From NCBI GenBank assembly GCA_031254535.1, contig JAIRUG010000048.1, forward strand, positions 1 through 10,357: 10,357 bases of DNA, in the 5' to 3' direction. The notes beneath the pieces were generated by a model. That model ran no database searches. It saw only the letters and a list, made by a program, of their open reading frames with translations, and had not been told where the DNA came from. How positions within the stretch are numbered: the first letter of the stretch is position 1; each line of letters begins with the position of its first letter. The translations under genes and the position numbers were made by a program. Source of the DNA: Rickettsia sp. (GTDB lineage Bacteria > Pseudomonadota > Alphaproteobacteria > Rickettsiales > Rickettsiaceae). Positions 1 through 6,531 of the stretch are shown here, one piece after another.

Positions 1-58
1 TCTTATGACGTTCCTTCAACTTTTCTCTTTGTTCTTCTGTCAATACATTCTTACTCAT
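1..58 (-). CDS. IS630-type transposase, N-terminal fragment running off the left edge
   Basis: Nineteen codons read leftward from an ATG at 58-56, giving MSKNVLTEEQREKLKERHK, and the frame is open at the window edge. The stretch is charged and helical and resembles the start of the IS630-family transposases common in Rickettsiaceae, which begin with a helix-turn-helix domain and carry a DDE catalytic domain further on. Only the extreme N-terminus is visible, so no catalytic residue can be checked. Support comes from the terminal repeat at 85-112, which matches the opposite-end repeat beside the transposase C-terminus at the right edge of the window. The family call rests on recall and on that pairing of ends. 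Confidence 0.55.
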   Translation of the reverse strand, partial: MSKNVLTEEQREKLKERHK

Positions 59-84
59 AATGTCATATACTCTATAATATCTCT

Positions 85-114
85 CCTATCTTTGCAACCC
101 TTCATTTATGAGTA
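85..114 (-). repeat. Terminal inverted repeat of the left IS630-type element, with TA target
   Basis: Read inward (minus strand from 114) this is TA, CTCA, a short spacer, then TGAAGGGTTGCAAAGATAGG. The inward-reading end at 10245-10276 is TA, CTCA, spacer, TGAAGAGTTGCAGAAATGG, which is nearly the same apart from spacer length and a few transitions. One copy sits upstream of a transposase start and the other just past a transposase stop, as expected for the two ends of one IS type. The TA at 113-114 fits the TA target preference known for IS630 elements. The exact boundary is inferred. Confidence 0.55.
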
Positions 115-126
115 GTATACCTACAA

Positions 127-222
127 CGTCATTGTGAGGAGGCATAGCCGACGAAGCAATCCATTTTTAATCGTTTTTTGGATTGCATCAATGCCACTAA
201 AGTGGTTCCTCGCTAATAGACG
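127..222. repeat. Palindromic repeat, full length (copy 1)
   Basis: Imperfect palindrome with the shared core GCAATCCA, a ~16-base loop, then TGGATTGC. The left arm is the type containing gaggaggcatagccgacga; the right arm is the other type, with an inner hairpin CCAC-TAAA-GTGG at 194-205. The ends differ: cgtcattgtgagg on the left and the longer variant cgctaatagacg on the right. The two arms therefore come from different subtypes. It sits between the IS end and the toxin-antitoxin promoter. Confidence 0.85.
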
Positions 223-228
223 CTAAGG

Positions 229-253
229 CTAAATACTAATCAGATTTATAACG
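229..253 (+). repeat. Diverged copy of the ~30-bp module that flanks palindromic repeats
   Basis: The stretch containing AAATACTAATCAGATTTAT directly follows the repeat. It resembles the minus-strand reading of 6404-6375 (AAATACTAATCGGGTTAGC, then TATAATATT) and of 6184-6151. All three lie at or near one end of a palindromic repeat and point away from it. This is the most diverged of the three. The rest of 254-382 holds a small inverted repeat and the promoter listed separately. Confidence 0.4.
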
Positions 254-255
254 TT

Positions 256-275
256 GTCAATTCAAGTTAATTGAC
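256..275. repeat. Small perfect inverted repeat
   Basis: GTCAATT, a six-base loop CAAGTT, then AATTGAC. It lies about 50 bases upstream of the antitoxin promoter. It could be a protein-binding site, but seven base pairs in AT-rich DNA can occur by chance. Confidence 0.3.
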
Positions 276-322
276 TATATAAGCTAGTAAATGCCATGAT
301 TTGGGTTTGTGGAACGATTTAT

Positions 323-380
323 TTGACTTTGTAAAAAGTATACATTATATTTAATAGTATATAATATATAAAAAGTATAT
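323..380 (+). promoter_or_regulatory. Probable promoter and operator of the toxin-antitoxin pair
   Basis: A -35-like TTGACT (323-328) is followed after 17 bases by a -10-like TATATT (346-351). AGTATA occurs three times at 337-342, 356-361 and 374-379, spaced 18-19 bases apart and covering the -10 region and the leader. Ribbon-helix-helix antitoxins commonly repress their own operons by binding short repeated sites, so these repeats are candidate operators. The AT richness makes this tentative. No clear Shine-Dalgarno sequence precedes the ATG at 383. Confidence 0.45.
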
Positions 381-382
381 CT

Positions 383-601
383 ATGCATACAATCACATCA
401 AAGCTACCAGATGATCTTTATAATAGATTAGACCAGCTTGGAAAAACTATAGATAGAAAGAAAAGTTATCTTATCAGAAAAGCAGTAGAGAGTTTTTTGC
501 AAGAAAAGGAAGATTATTTTATAGCTTTGCATAGATTGGAACAAAGAAATCCTAGGATATCTTTAGAGAAGTTAGAAGATAATAATGACTTGGAAAATTG
601 A
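383..601 (+). CDS. RelB/CopG-type ribbon-helix-helix antitoxin
   Basis: A 72-residue protein. The first ~45 residues have the ribbon-helix-helix pattern: a short beta strand (HTITSKLPDDLYNRLDQL), then two helices with the turn DRKKSYLIRKAVESFL. Such domains bind operator DNA as dimers. The tail (KEDYFIALHRLEQRNPRISLEKL) resembles the toxin-wrapping region of RelB-family antitoxins, which hold a RelE/ParE nuclease inactive. The toxin start overlaps this gene by 17 bases, the usual antitoxin-first operon layout that couples their translation. It appears intact although its toxin partner is frameshifted, so it may survive as a repressor or as protection against related toxins elsewhere. Family assignment is from motif recall. 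Confidence 0.8.
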   Translation: MHTITSKLPDDLYNRLDQLGKTIDRKKSYLIRKAVESFLQEKEDYFIALHRLEQRNPRISLEKLEDNNDLEN

Positions 602-853
602 ATTTGATTTCAAGGCTGCTAAAGAATTTAGAAAGCTAGATAAAATATCACAAGAATTGATCAGTAATTATTTAAAAAATAAGGTGCTAAAATGTACTCA
701 TCCTAAAGATTTAGGTAAGCCAATGAAATATGATTACGTTGGATTGTGGAGATATAGGATAGGGAAGTATAGGGTATTTGTAGCATAGAAGAAGAGTTGT
801 TAATAGTGCTTGTTTTAAGAATAGCGATAAGAGATGAGGTTTATACTCAATGA
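585..853 (+). pseudogene. RelE/ParE-type toxin, frameshifted near the C-terminus
   Basis: The frame from ATG 585 runs 67 codons (MTWKIEFDFKAAKEFRKLD, later LGKPMKYDYVGLWRYRIGKYRVFVA) and stops at 786-788. RelE-family toxins continue with a strand and a C-terminal block like LRIGHRKEVY. That continuation is present in another frame: IEEELLIVLVLRIAIRDEVY then TQ, stop at 851-853. Adding one base near 776-780 joins the frames as YRVICSIEEELLIVLVL, so a single-base deletion explains the break. The lost part normally carries residues needed for mRNA cleavage on the ribosome. In addition the usual GHR is AIR here, a second sign of decay. A sequencing error or programmed frameshift is less likely, given the second change. 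Confidence 0.75.
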
Positions 854-906
854 AATTTGGTTATGCAATTCCTCAGCTTGCTCTTGGTATAGTTGATAGC
901 TTCTTT

Positions 907-1001
907 GTCATTGCGAGGAGCGACGATAGTAGCATTGATGCAATCCATAAAAGTAACCAAAAATGGATTGCTTCGTCGGCTCACGCCTCCTCGCAATGAC
1001 G
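907..1001. repeat. Palindromic repeat, full length (copy 2), just upstream of recJ
   Basis: Runs from gtcattgcgagg to cctcgcaatgacg with the core gcaatcca and tggattgc. The left arm (agtagcattgatgcaatcc) is the reverse complement of the right arm of copy 4 at 6188-6285, while the right arm is the cttcgtcggctcacgcctcc type. It therefore combines arms of two kinds. It ends 38 bases before the preferred recJ start. It stays open in the recJ frame, so long-ORF calling would give a false N-terminal extension from a TTG at 893. Confidence 0.85.
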
Positions 1002-1039
1002 TTGTAGGTAAATACTTTTTTAATATAGGTTATACTTTA

Positions 1040-2941
1040 ATGTCAATAGTACTAGAACCTAAGAATTCAGAACCTAAATTTTCAGTAAATGGCAAGTCAG
1101 TAAATGGCAAAATATGGCAGCAGCGATTGGTTAATGAGGATGATGTTTTAGAGCTTTGTCGTTCTGTAGGAATTAGTGATTTTCTAGCAAGGGTTCTATC
1201 TCCCCGTCTAGAGAATTTGCTACAAGCTACTGATTTTCTATCACCTAAACTTAAGAATCTACTACCAGATCCTTTTCATTTACTTGATATGCACAAGGCG
1301 GTAGATAGGACTATAGAAGCCATTATAAATAAACAAAAAATCTGCATATTTGCTGATTATGACGTTGATGGGGCTACCTCTTCATCATTGCTTAAGAATT
1401 TATTTGGAAATTTGGGGCAAGAGGTTGATATTTACGTTCCAGACCGAATTGCTGAAGGGTATGGACCAACCCCAGCTGCTATGCAGAAAATTAAGGACAA
1501 TGCAACTAAACTGCTTATTACCGTAGATTGTGGAGCAATGGCACATGAAGCTCTGAAATATGCATCGCTGGTAGGACTTGATGTGATAGTAATCGATCAT
1601 CACATTAGTAGTGATATATTACCTGAAGCTGTTGCTATTGTTAATCCGAATCGTATTGATGAAGCCAGCGATTATAAGTATCTGGCTGCTGTAGGAGTAT
1701 CATTTTTATTTGCTACTGCCTTATTATCTGATTTAAAAAAACAAAATTTTTTTGCCAATGATCATTGCGAGGAGCAAAGAAAGCATTTGGATTGCTTCGT
1801 CGATGCTAAAGCATCTCCTCGCAATGACGCCAGTTTGCTACAAATAAATACTAATCAGAGTAGCTATAATATACCCAACTTAATGCAATATTTAGATTTA
1901 GTTGCACTTGGCACAGTATGCGATGTAATGAAGCTTATTCATTTAAATCGTGCTTTTGTTGCCCAAGGATTAAAAATCCTTCAACAAAGAAAGAATCTGG
2001 GCTTGACAACCTTATGCGATATTGCTGGCTTAAATGAAAAACCAAACTGTTATCATTTGGGATTTGTCTTAGGACCTAGGATTAATGCCGGTGGAAGAGT
2101 TGGTAAATCATCCTTGGGAGCTAGTCTTTTATCTACCGAATGTTCAATAGAAGCAAATAGATTAGCACAAGAGTTGGAGAAACATAATAATGAACGGAAA
2201 GTAATAGAACTGATAATGATAGAGGAAGCTACTAAAATAGCTTTAACCCAAGAAAATGATAGCTCATTATTTATAGTTGGTAAAGGGTGGCATCCAGGTG
2301 TGATCGGTATTGTTGCTGGAAGATTAAAGGAAAAATTTAATAAACCGGTATCAGTTATAGCTTTAAATGATGGAATAGGTAAGGCTTCTTGCCGTTCTAT
2401 CAAAAATGTTGATTTTGGTAGTAAAATTATCAATGCCAAGACTAAAGAGTTAATTATAGTTGGTGGGGGGCATGCAATGGCTGCTGGATTTACAGTATTA
2501 GAAGAAAAATTGCAAGAATTGCAAGAATTCTTAAATCACGCCTTTAAGAGTGATATGAGTAATCAGAATGACCTTATCTGCGAAGAATATGATGCTGAAC
2601 TCACTACTAATAGTGTGAATTTGCTGCTAATGGATGAGTTAAGTAAGCTCGAACCATTTGGTCAAGGAAATCATGAACCAATATTTAAATTCTCTAATCT
2701 TTTTGTATTGAAAGCTGACATAGTCGGAGAAAAACATATAAGATGTTTGCTTGCTCCTTCTAAGGAAGCTTTTGGCTCTAAAGCACTTTCTGCTATTGCT
2801 TTCAATGCTGTATCTACTCCTATAGAGAATGTTTTACTTAATATTAAGTCACATAATATTTCTGTGATTGGTTCATTAAAAATGAATAGCTGGCAAGAAC
2901 GTCATACTATACAATTACAAATAAAGGACTTGATAATATGA
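1040..2941 (+). CDS. recJ: Single-stranded-DNA-specific 5'-3' exonuclease RecJ
   Basis: 633 residues from ATG 1040. RecJ degrades 5'-ended single strands in recombinational repair (RecF pathway) and mismatch repair. DHH-domain motifs are in order: DYDVDG (106-111), VDCG (163-166), DHH (186-188) and GTVCD (291-295), whose Asp and His residues bind the catalytic metals. GPRINAGGR is at 345-353, and the DHHA1 domain has GGGHAMAAG (475-483). E. coli RecJ is about 577 residues, so this is somewhat long; residues 241-263 are encoded by a palindromic repeat inserted in frame between motifs DHH and GTVCD. I chose ATG 1040 because the 49 codons upstream are repeat-derived and lack RecJ similarity; a weak AGG lies ahead. 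All visible catalytic motifs are intact. Confidence 0.95.
   Translation: MSIVLEPKNSEPKFSVNGKSVNGKIWQQRLVNEDDVLELCRSVGISDFLARVLSPRLENLLQATDFLSPKLKNLLPDPFHLLDMHKAVDRTIEAIINKQKICIFADYDVDGATSSSLLKNLFGNLGQEVDIYVPDRIAEGYGPTPAAMQKIKDNATKLLITVDCGAMAHEALKYASLVGLDVIVIDHHISSDILPEAVAIVNPNRIDEASDYKYLAAVGVSFLFATALLSDLKKQNFFANDHCEEQRKHLDCFVDAKASPRNDASLLQINTNQSSYNIPNLMQYLDLVALGTVCDVMKLIHLNRAFVAQGLKILQQRKNLGLTTLCDIAGLNEKPNCYHLGFVLGPRINAGGRVGKSSLGASLLSTECSIEANRLAQELEKHNNERKVIELIMIEEATKIALTQENDSSLFIVGKGWHPGVIGIVAGRLKEKFNKPVSVIALNDGIGKASCRSIKNVDFGSKIINAKTKELIIVGGGHAMAAGFTVLEEKLQELQEFLNHAFKSDMSNQNDLICEEYDAELTTNSVNLLLMDELSKLEPFGQGNHEPIFKFSNLFVLKADIVGEKHIRCLLAPSKEAFGSKALSAIAFNAVSTPIENVLLNIKSHNISVIGSLKMNSWQERHTIQLQIKDLII
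1762..1828. repeat. Palindromic repeat inserted in frame inside recJ
   Basis: tcattgcgaggagc at the left, ggattgcttcgtc in the middle and cctcgcaatgac at the right mark it as a shortened family member (67 bases). The inner hairpin GATGC-TAAA-GCATC lies at 1802-1815. Translated, it adds DHCEEQRKHLDCFVDAKASP plus RND to RecJ without a stop. In-frame insertion of palindromic elements into proteins is established for Rickettsia. Confidence 0.85.
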
Positions 2942-2975
2942 TTTTTTTAATTATATTCAAAATATGCAACCCAGG

Positions 2976-3071
2976 CGTCTATTAGCGAGACCATGTAATG
3001 GTCGAAGCAATCCATTTTTAATCACTTTCCTGGATTGCTTTGTCGCTACTAAAGTAGCTCCTCGCAATGAC
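2976..3071. repeat. Palindromic repeat, full length (copy 3), downstream of recJ
   Basis: The left end is the longer variant cgtctattagcgag and the right end is ctcgcaatgac. The left arm holds the self-complementary GACCAT-GTA-ATGGTC; the right arm holds GCTAC-TAAA-GTAGC (3045-3058). It begins about 35 bases after the recJ stop and could act as a transcript end, though no U-tract follows. Confidence 0.85.
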
Positions 3072-3088
3072 AATTAATAGTGTACATA

Positions 3089-3131
3089 CGTCATTGCGAG
3101 CGAACGTACGTGAGCGTGGCAATCCATATTC
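3089..3131. repeat. Short-form repeat upstream of the methyltransferase gene
   Basis: cgtcattgcgagcgaacgt ... gcgtggcaatccatattc. It shares the cgtcattgcgag end and the gtggcaatcca-n-attc tail with 6532-6574 and 8390-8432, but lacks the right half of the full elements. It ends 21 bases before the ATG at 3153, so it lies in the likely leader or promoter of that gene. Confidence 0.7.
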
Positions 3132-3152
3132 ATTATAAATATAAGTTTTTTT

Positions 3153-4502
3153 ATGTCAAAATCTAAACAAGTAAAATCACAGACTAGTGTTCTTATCGAA
3201 ACAACAAACGATCTTGCTACAGTTCAAGAGCATTATCAAGATTATCCCTATCCTTATAGGGATCCTGAGGAAGAAACAAAAAGATTACTGGCAATTAGTG
3301 GTGAATTTTTGGGCGAATTAAATCATTATTTATATCAAGGTAAGGAGGATTTTAATTCAGGTTTTCGAGTGTTAATTGCCGGTGGTGGTACTGGTGATTC
3401 TACTATTTATATGGCAGAGCAGCTAAAAAATAAAAATGCCGAAGTGGTATATTTAGATTTTAGCAAGCCAAGCATGGAGATCGCTCAAAAACGTGCCGAG
3501 AAACGCGGTCTTACCAATATTAAATGGGTATATGATTCTATCTTAAATATTCCAAAGCTTAATTTAGGTAAGTTTGATTATATTAATTGTACAGGAGTAT
3601 TACACCATTTAAAAAGTCCTCCCGATGGCTTAAAGATTTTAAAAGATTCTCTAACTGACCATGGAGCAATTGGTGTAATGGTTTACGCTAAATATGGTCG
3701 TACTGGGCTATATCAGGTGCAAGATATTATGAGAATGGTAAACCAGGGTGTTAGCAATAGGGTAGAGGAAGTAATGAATGCTAAGGCTGTTATGGCTGGT
3801 TTCCCTGCAACTAACTGGTATATACGTGGACAAGAGCTATTAAGAGACCATATTACTTTCGGTGATATAGGTTTATATGATCTGTTCTTGCATAAACAAG
3901 ATAGGGCTTATTCTATTCCTGAATTATATGAATTTATTGATAATGCAGGTTTAAATTTTGTCGAATTTTCTGATGTTAATGAAAAATTAGCTTTAAAAAT
4001 TGAGAATTATATTAGTGATTTTTCTCTTCTGCAGAAAATTAAAAAGATGGATATAATAACTCAGCAAGCAATTTGTGAATTAATTGTTGGCAATATCATT
4101 AAACATAGTTTTTTTGCTTCTAATGTAAAAGATACTATTGCTACTCTTGATAATTTGAATAATGTACCATATTTTTACGGTATTACAGGTATTGCCAAAC
4201 AAATTTATGATCATATGGAAGTTAGTGCTTTGATAGCTGGCAATGTCATTAATTTTACGTTAAATACTTCGTGGTTACAAAATATCAATATTGCTATACC
4301 AGTTTCTAATTATACCAAATATGTTTTTAAACAAATGATAGATGGTGAAAAAAGCTTGCAGGAGATATTTGATTTAATTAGAGAAGAGTTACAAAAAGAA
4401 ATTACTGACGAAGTCTTGTTGATTGAAGTAACAACTATATTCGCCCCATTTCTTGCTATAGGAATTATGTTGCTTCGTGACAAATCAGTAAAACTTTTTT
4501 AA
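3153..4502 (+). CDS. Class I SAM-dependent methyltransferase, large, substrate unknown
   Basis: 449 residues. After a polar N-terminus comes HYQDYPYPYRDPEEE (27-41), a YPYP motif seen ahead of some Rickettsiales methyltransferases. A Rossmann-type SAM domain follows: glycine-rich VLIAGGGTGD (73-82), the acidic end of strand 2 in VVYLDFS (D102), and the post-motif CTGVLHHL (146-153). The remaining ~250 residues are not a domain I can name; the region around 385-449 is helical with a hydrophobic end and could be a small winged-helix or substrate-binding part. There is no signal peptide, so it is probably cytosolic. No clear Shine-Dalgarno sequence precedes the ATG. The gene ends 23 bases before a perfect hairpin. 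The enzyme class is well supported; the methyl acceptor cannot be told from the sequence. Confidence 0.85.
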   Translation: MSKSKQVKSQTSVLIETTNDLATVQEHYQDYPYPYRDPEEETKRLLAISGEFLGELNHYLYQGKEDFNSGFRVLIAGGGTGDSTIYMAEQLKNKNAEVVYLDFSKPSMEIAQKRAEKRGLTNIKWVYDSILNIPKLNLGKFDYINCTGVLHHLKSPPDGLKILKDSLTDHGAIGVMVYAKYGRTGLYQVQDIMRMVNQGVSNRVEEVMNAKAVMAGFPATNWYIRGQELLRDHITFGDIGLYDLFLHKQDRAYSIPELYEFIDNAGLNFVEFSDVNEKLALKIENYISDFSLLQKIKKMDIITQQAICELIVGNIIKHSFFASNVKDTIATLDNLNNVPYFYGITGIAKQIYDHMEVSALIAGNVINFTLNTSWLQNINIAIPVSNYTKYVFKQMIDGEKSLQEIFDLIREELQKEITDEVLLIEVTTIFAPFLAIGIMLLRDKSVKLF

Positions 4503-4525
4503 AATATACTTAACATTTGTAACTA

Positions 4526-4557
4526 ACTTCAAAAGCTGCTTTTACAGCTTTTGAAGT
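4526..4557. terminator. Perfect 13-bp hairpin between convergent genes, probable two-way terminator
   Basis: ACTTCAAAAGCTG, loop CTTTTA, CAGCTTTTGAAGT: all thirteen pairs match. It lies 23 bases past the methyltransferase stop and 11 bases past the stop of the minus-strand 67-codon gene, where a shared terminator would be expected. Neither side has a clean run of T, so termination efficiency is uncertain. Confidence 0.65.
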
Positions 4558-4568
4558 GGTGATGTTGT

Positions 4569-4772
4569 TTACTCTGTAGGTATATGTTGTTCTTCTGCTC
4601 CTAGCAGTGGTGTGGAGTGAGCATCAGGGGAATTGGTAACAATGGGTGCATCAAGGATTAGAAGGTTCAAATTGTTATTAACAACAGGTATGGAGTACAA
4701 TGCCCTTAAGGCAGCACGAAACACAGCTGGGGTAACATGATTTGGAGGGGTGAAATTAGTATTATTCCTCAT
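4569..4772 (-). CDS. Small protein of unknown function downstream of clpX
   Basis: 67 residues starting MRNNTNFTPPNHVTPAVF and ending GAEEQHIPTE. I do not recognise it. It is unlikely to be a chance ORF: the ATG is preceded at seven bases by AGGAG (in TAATAGGAGATTTATAT), the clearest ribosome binding site in the window, and the stop is followed at once by the 13-bp hairpin. The protein has a Pro/Asn-rich N-terminus, a central hydrophobic run (VVNNNLNLLILDAPIV, about 30-45) too short and polar to be a confident membrane segment, and an acidic tail. It follows clpX by 90 bases on the same strand and may be cotranscribed with it. It could also be the remnant of a longer gene. Confidence 0.6.
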   Translation of the reverse strand: MRNNTNFTPPNHVTPAVFRAALRALYSIPVVNNNLNLLILDAPIVTNSPDAHSTPLLGAEEQHIPTE

Positions 4773-4790
4773 ATATAAATCTCCTATTAA
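4765..4790 (-). promoter_or_regulatory. Strong ribosome binding site of the 67-codon gene
   Basis: On the minus strand AGGAG sits seven bases before the ATG at 4772-4770. Most other genes here lack a recognisable Shine-Dalgarno sequence, so this one helps to support the gene and its start. Confidence 0.65.
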
Positions 4791-4862
4791 TTGTTAAAGA
4801 AGTACTGTAAACATCCTACAAATTCTTACATCAGAAATTAGTAATAAGTCTATAGAATTACT

Positions 4863-6125
4863 CTAAACCGCCATACGTTTTTTAGCTTTTACATAGGCTT
4901 TTGGGGTAACTACTGGTGAAGCATTGCCGTCTATTACATCTTTTGAAATATGTACGTGCATTTTCTTTAGATTGGTAACATTATACATGCTATCAAGTAG
5001 AAGTGTTTCGATTATGGATCGGAGCCCCCTAGCTCCGGTTTTTCGTGCCAGTGCTTTTTCGGCTATTGCTTCTAAAGCTTCATTATCAATTGATAGTTCA
5101 ATATCGTCTAACTCAAATAATTTATGATATTGTTTGATAACAGCATTCTTTGGTTGAGTTAAAATTGCCACTAAAGATGATTTATCTAGGTCATCTAAAG
5201 TTGCTATTACTGGAAGTCTACCAATGAATTCAGGAATTAACCCAAACTTTACTAAATCTTCAATCTCTAATAATTTGAGTGTTTCACTGTGGTTTTTCTC
5301 TTGTTTTGATTGGACATTTGCTGCAAAACCAATTGAACTCTGAGCAGTACGAGCATTAATAATACTATCTATTCCCATGAAAGCACCGCCACATATAAAC
5401 AAAATATTGGAAGTATCTACTTGCACAAAATCTTGCTGTGGGTGTTTTCTACCGCTTTGTGGAGGAACAGATGCAATAGTTCCTTCCATGATTTTAAGTA
5501 ACGCTTGTTGTACCCCTTCTCCTGACACATCTCTTGTTATGGAAGGATTCTCAGATTTCCTTGCTATTTTATCTACTTCATCTATATAAACAATACCTCG
5601 TTGGGCTTTAGCTATATTAAAATCTGCTGCTTGTAATAATCTTAGCAAGATATTTTCAACATCTTCACCAACATAGCCAGCTTCGGTTAAAGAAGTTGCG
5701 TCTGCCATAGTAAAAGGTACATCAAGAATTTTTGCTAAGGTTTGTGCCAAAAGAGTTTTACCTGAACCAGTAGAGCCAATAACCAGAATATTTGATTTAT
5801 TTAATTCGACATCATTATTACCTGACTCAATATATTCTAATCGTTTATAGTGATTATACACCGCAACTGATAAGACTTTTTTTGCTTGCTCCTGACCAAC
5901 TACGTAATCATTAAGAGTGGAGAAAATTCTTTGTGGTGTTGGAATTGAAGAGGAGATTTGCTTAAGTGCTACCTTAGTTTCTTCTTTTATAATATCAAGG
6001 CAAAGTTCAATACATTCATTACAAATGAATACCGTTGGTCCAGCAATTAATTTTATCACTTCATATTGATTTTTACCACAAAAAGAACAGTTTAACTCTT
6101 TTCTTTCAATTTCACCACTTGACAT
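4863..6125 (-). CDS. clpX: ATP-dependent Clp protease, ATP-binding subunit ClpX
   Basis: 420 residues, the usual ClpX length. ClpX is a hexameric cytosolic AAA+ unfoldase that recognises tagged proteins and threads them into the ClpP peptidase. The zinc-binding domain has C13, C16, C35 and C38. Walker A is GSTGSGKT (117-124), pore loop GYVGED (150-155), Walker B IDEVDK with D182/E183, RKH loop at 226-228, GLIPEFIGR (295-303) and sensor-2 GARGLR (364-369). The IGF tripeptide that docks on ClpP is at 265-267, so it should still work with ClpP. No clpP lies upstream in the visible DNA; repeats occupy that place. The start at 6125 leaves the normal short segment before the zinc domain; its leader is A-rich with no clear Shine-Dalgarno sequence. 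Confidence 0.97.
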   Translation of the reverse strand: MSSGEIERKELNCSFCGKNQYEVIKLIAGPTVFICNECIELCLDIIKEETKVALKQISSSIPTPQRIFSTLNDYVVGQEQAKKVLSVAVYNHYKRLEYIESGNNDVELNKSNILVIGSTGSGKTLLAQTLAKILDVPFTMADATSLTEAGYVGEDVENILLRLLQAADFNIAKAQRGIVYIDEVDKIARKSENPSITRDVSGEGVQQALLKIMEGTIASVPPQSGRKHPQQDFVQVDTSNILFICGGAFMGIDSIINARTAQSSIGFAANVQSKQEKNHSETLKLLEIEDLVKFGLIPEFIGRLPVIATLDDLDKSSLVAILTQPKNAVIKQYHKLFELDDIELSIDNEALEAIAEKALARKTGARGLRSIIETLLLDSMYNVTNLKKMHVHISKDVIDGNASPVVTPKAYVKAKKRMAV

Positions 6126-6150
6126 AATTTTGCTTTTTTAATTTGTGATT

Positions 6151-6184
6151 TTAATATTATCTATAGCTAACCCGACTAGCATTA
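6151..6184 (-). repeat. ~30-bp repeat-flanking module, copy next to clpX
   Basis: ttaatattatctatagct, then aacccgactagcatt. It nearly matches 6375-6404, with four extra bases in the middle. It lies between the palindromic repeat at 6188 and the clpX start at 6125. Its minus-strand reading (GGGTTAGCTATAGATAATAT) contains -10-like sequence, so it may form part of the clpX promoter; that is inference. Confidence 0.6.
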
Positions 6185-6187
6185 CTC

Positions 6188-6285
6188 CGTCTATTAGCGA
6201 GGAGCTAAAGGCAACGAAGCAATCCATCTATAATCACTTTTTGGATTGCATCAATGCTACTAAAGTAGCTTCTCGCTAATAGATG
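6188..6285. repeat. Palindromic repeat, full length (copy 4), upstream of clpX
   Basis: Both ends are the longer variant: cgtctattagcgag and ctcgctaatagatg. The core is caatccatctat and ttggattgc. The right arm (attgcatcaatgctac, then taaagtagc) carries the hairpin GCTAC-TAAA-GTAGC at 6256-6269. The stretch 6286-6374 that follows is AT-rich, and I see nothing definite in it. Confidence 0.85.
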
Positions 6286-6374
6286 TCTGTGAATTTGGTG
6301 TAAATGTTAGTTGTGTTACTATATCTCTAAATATAGATAAGTTATTTAGCTAAGTCTAATATATTTTCAACTAC

Positions 6375-6404
6375 TTAATATTATAGCTAACCCGATTAGT
6401 ATTT
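6375..6404 (-). repeat. ~30-bp repeat-flanking module, second copy
   Basis: ttaatattatagctaacccg then attagtattta, a close copy of 6151-6184. On the minus strand it reads AAATACTAATCGGGTTAGC followed by TATAAT, a perfect -10 hexamer, though no convincing -35 stands 17 bases ahead. It lies 15 bases from the palindromic repeat at 6420 and points away from it. Confidence 0.6.
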
Positions 6405-6419
6405 ATCCATACAAACTAA

Positions 6420-6515
6420 CGTCATTACGAAGAGGCATGAGCCGACGAAGCAATCCATTTCTAATCACCTTCTTGGATTGCTTAGTCACCACTAAAGTGG
6501 CTCCTCGCAATGACG
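6420..6515. repeat. Palindromic repeat, full length (copy 5)
   Basis: Left cgtcattacgaagaggcatg with the gccgacgaagcaatcca arm; right ggattgcttagtcacc with the hairpin CCAC-TAAA-GTGG at 6489-6500 and the end cctcgcaatgacg. The arms belong to different subtypes, as in copy 1. Confidence 0.85.
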
Positions 6516-6531
6516 AGCTATAGGCACATAA

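Noticed and set aside
850..1000. Short open frame starting ATG 850 (MKFGYAIPQLALGIVDSF), overlapping the toxin stop as ATGA
   Set aside because: After about 18 residues it runs into the repeat and reads repeat-derived sequence to a stop. The first part could be a gene remnant, but I cannot match it to anything.
1400..2439. Minus-strand open frames inside recJ
   Set aside because: They lie opposite a conserved gene with all RecJ motifs and have no recognisable content.
4924..5589. Plus-strand open frames inside clpX
   Set aside because: They are shadows of the ClpX coding strand.
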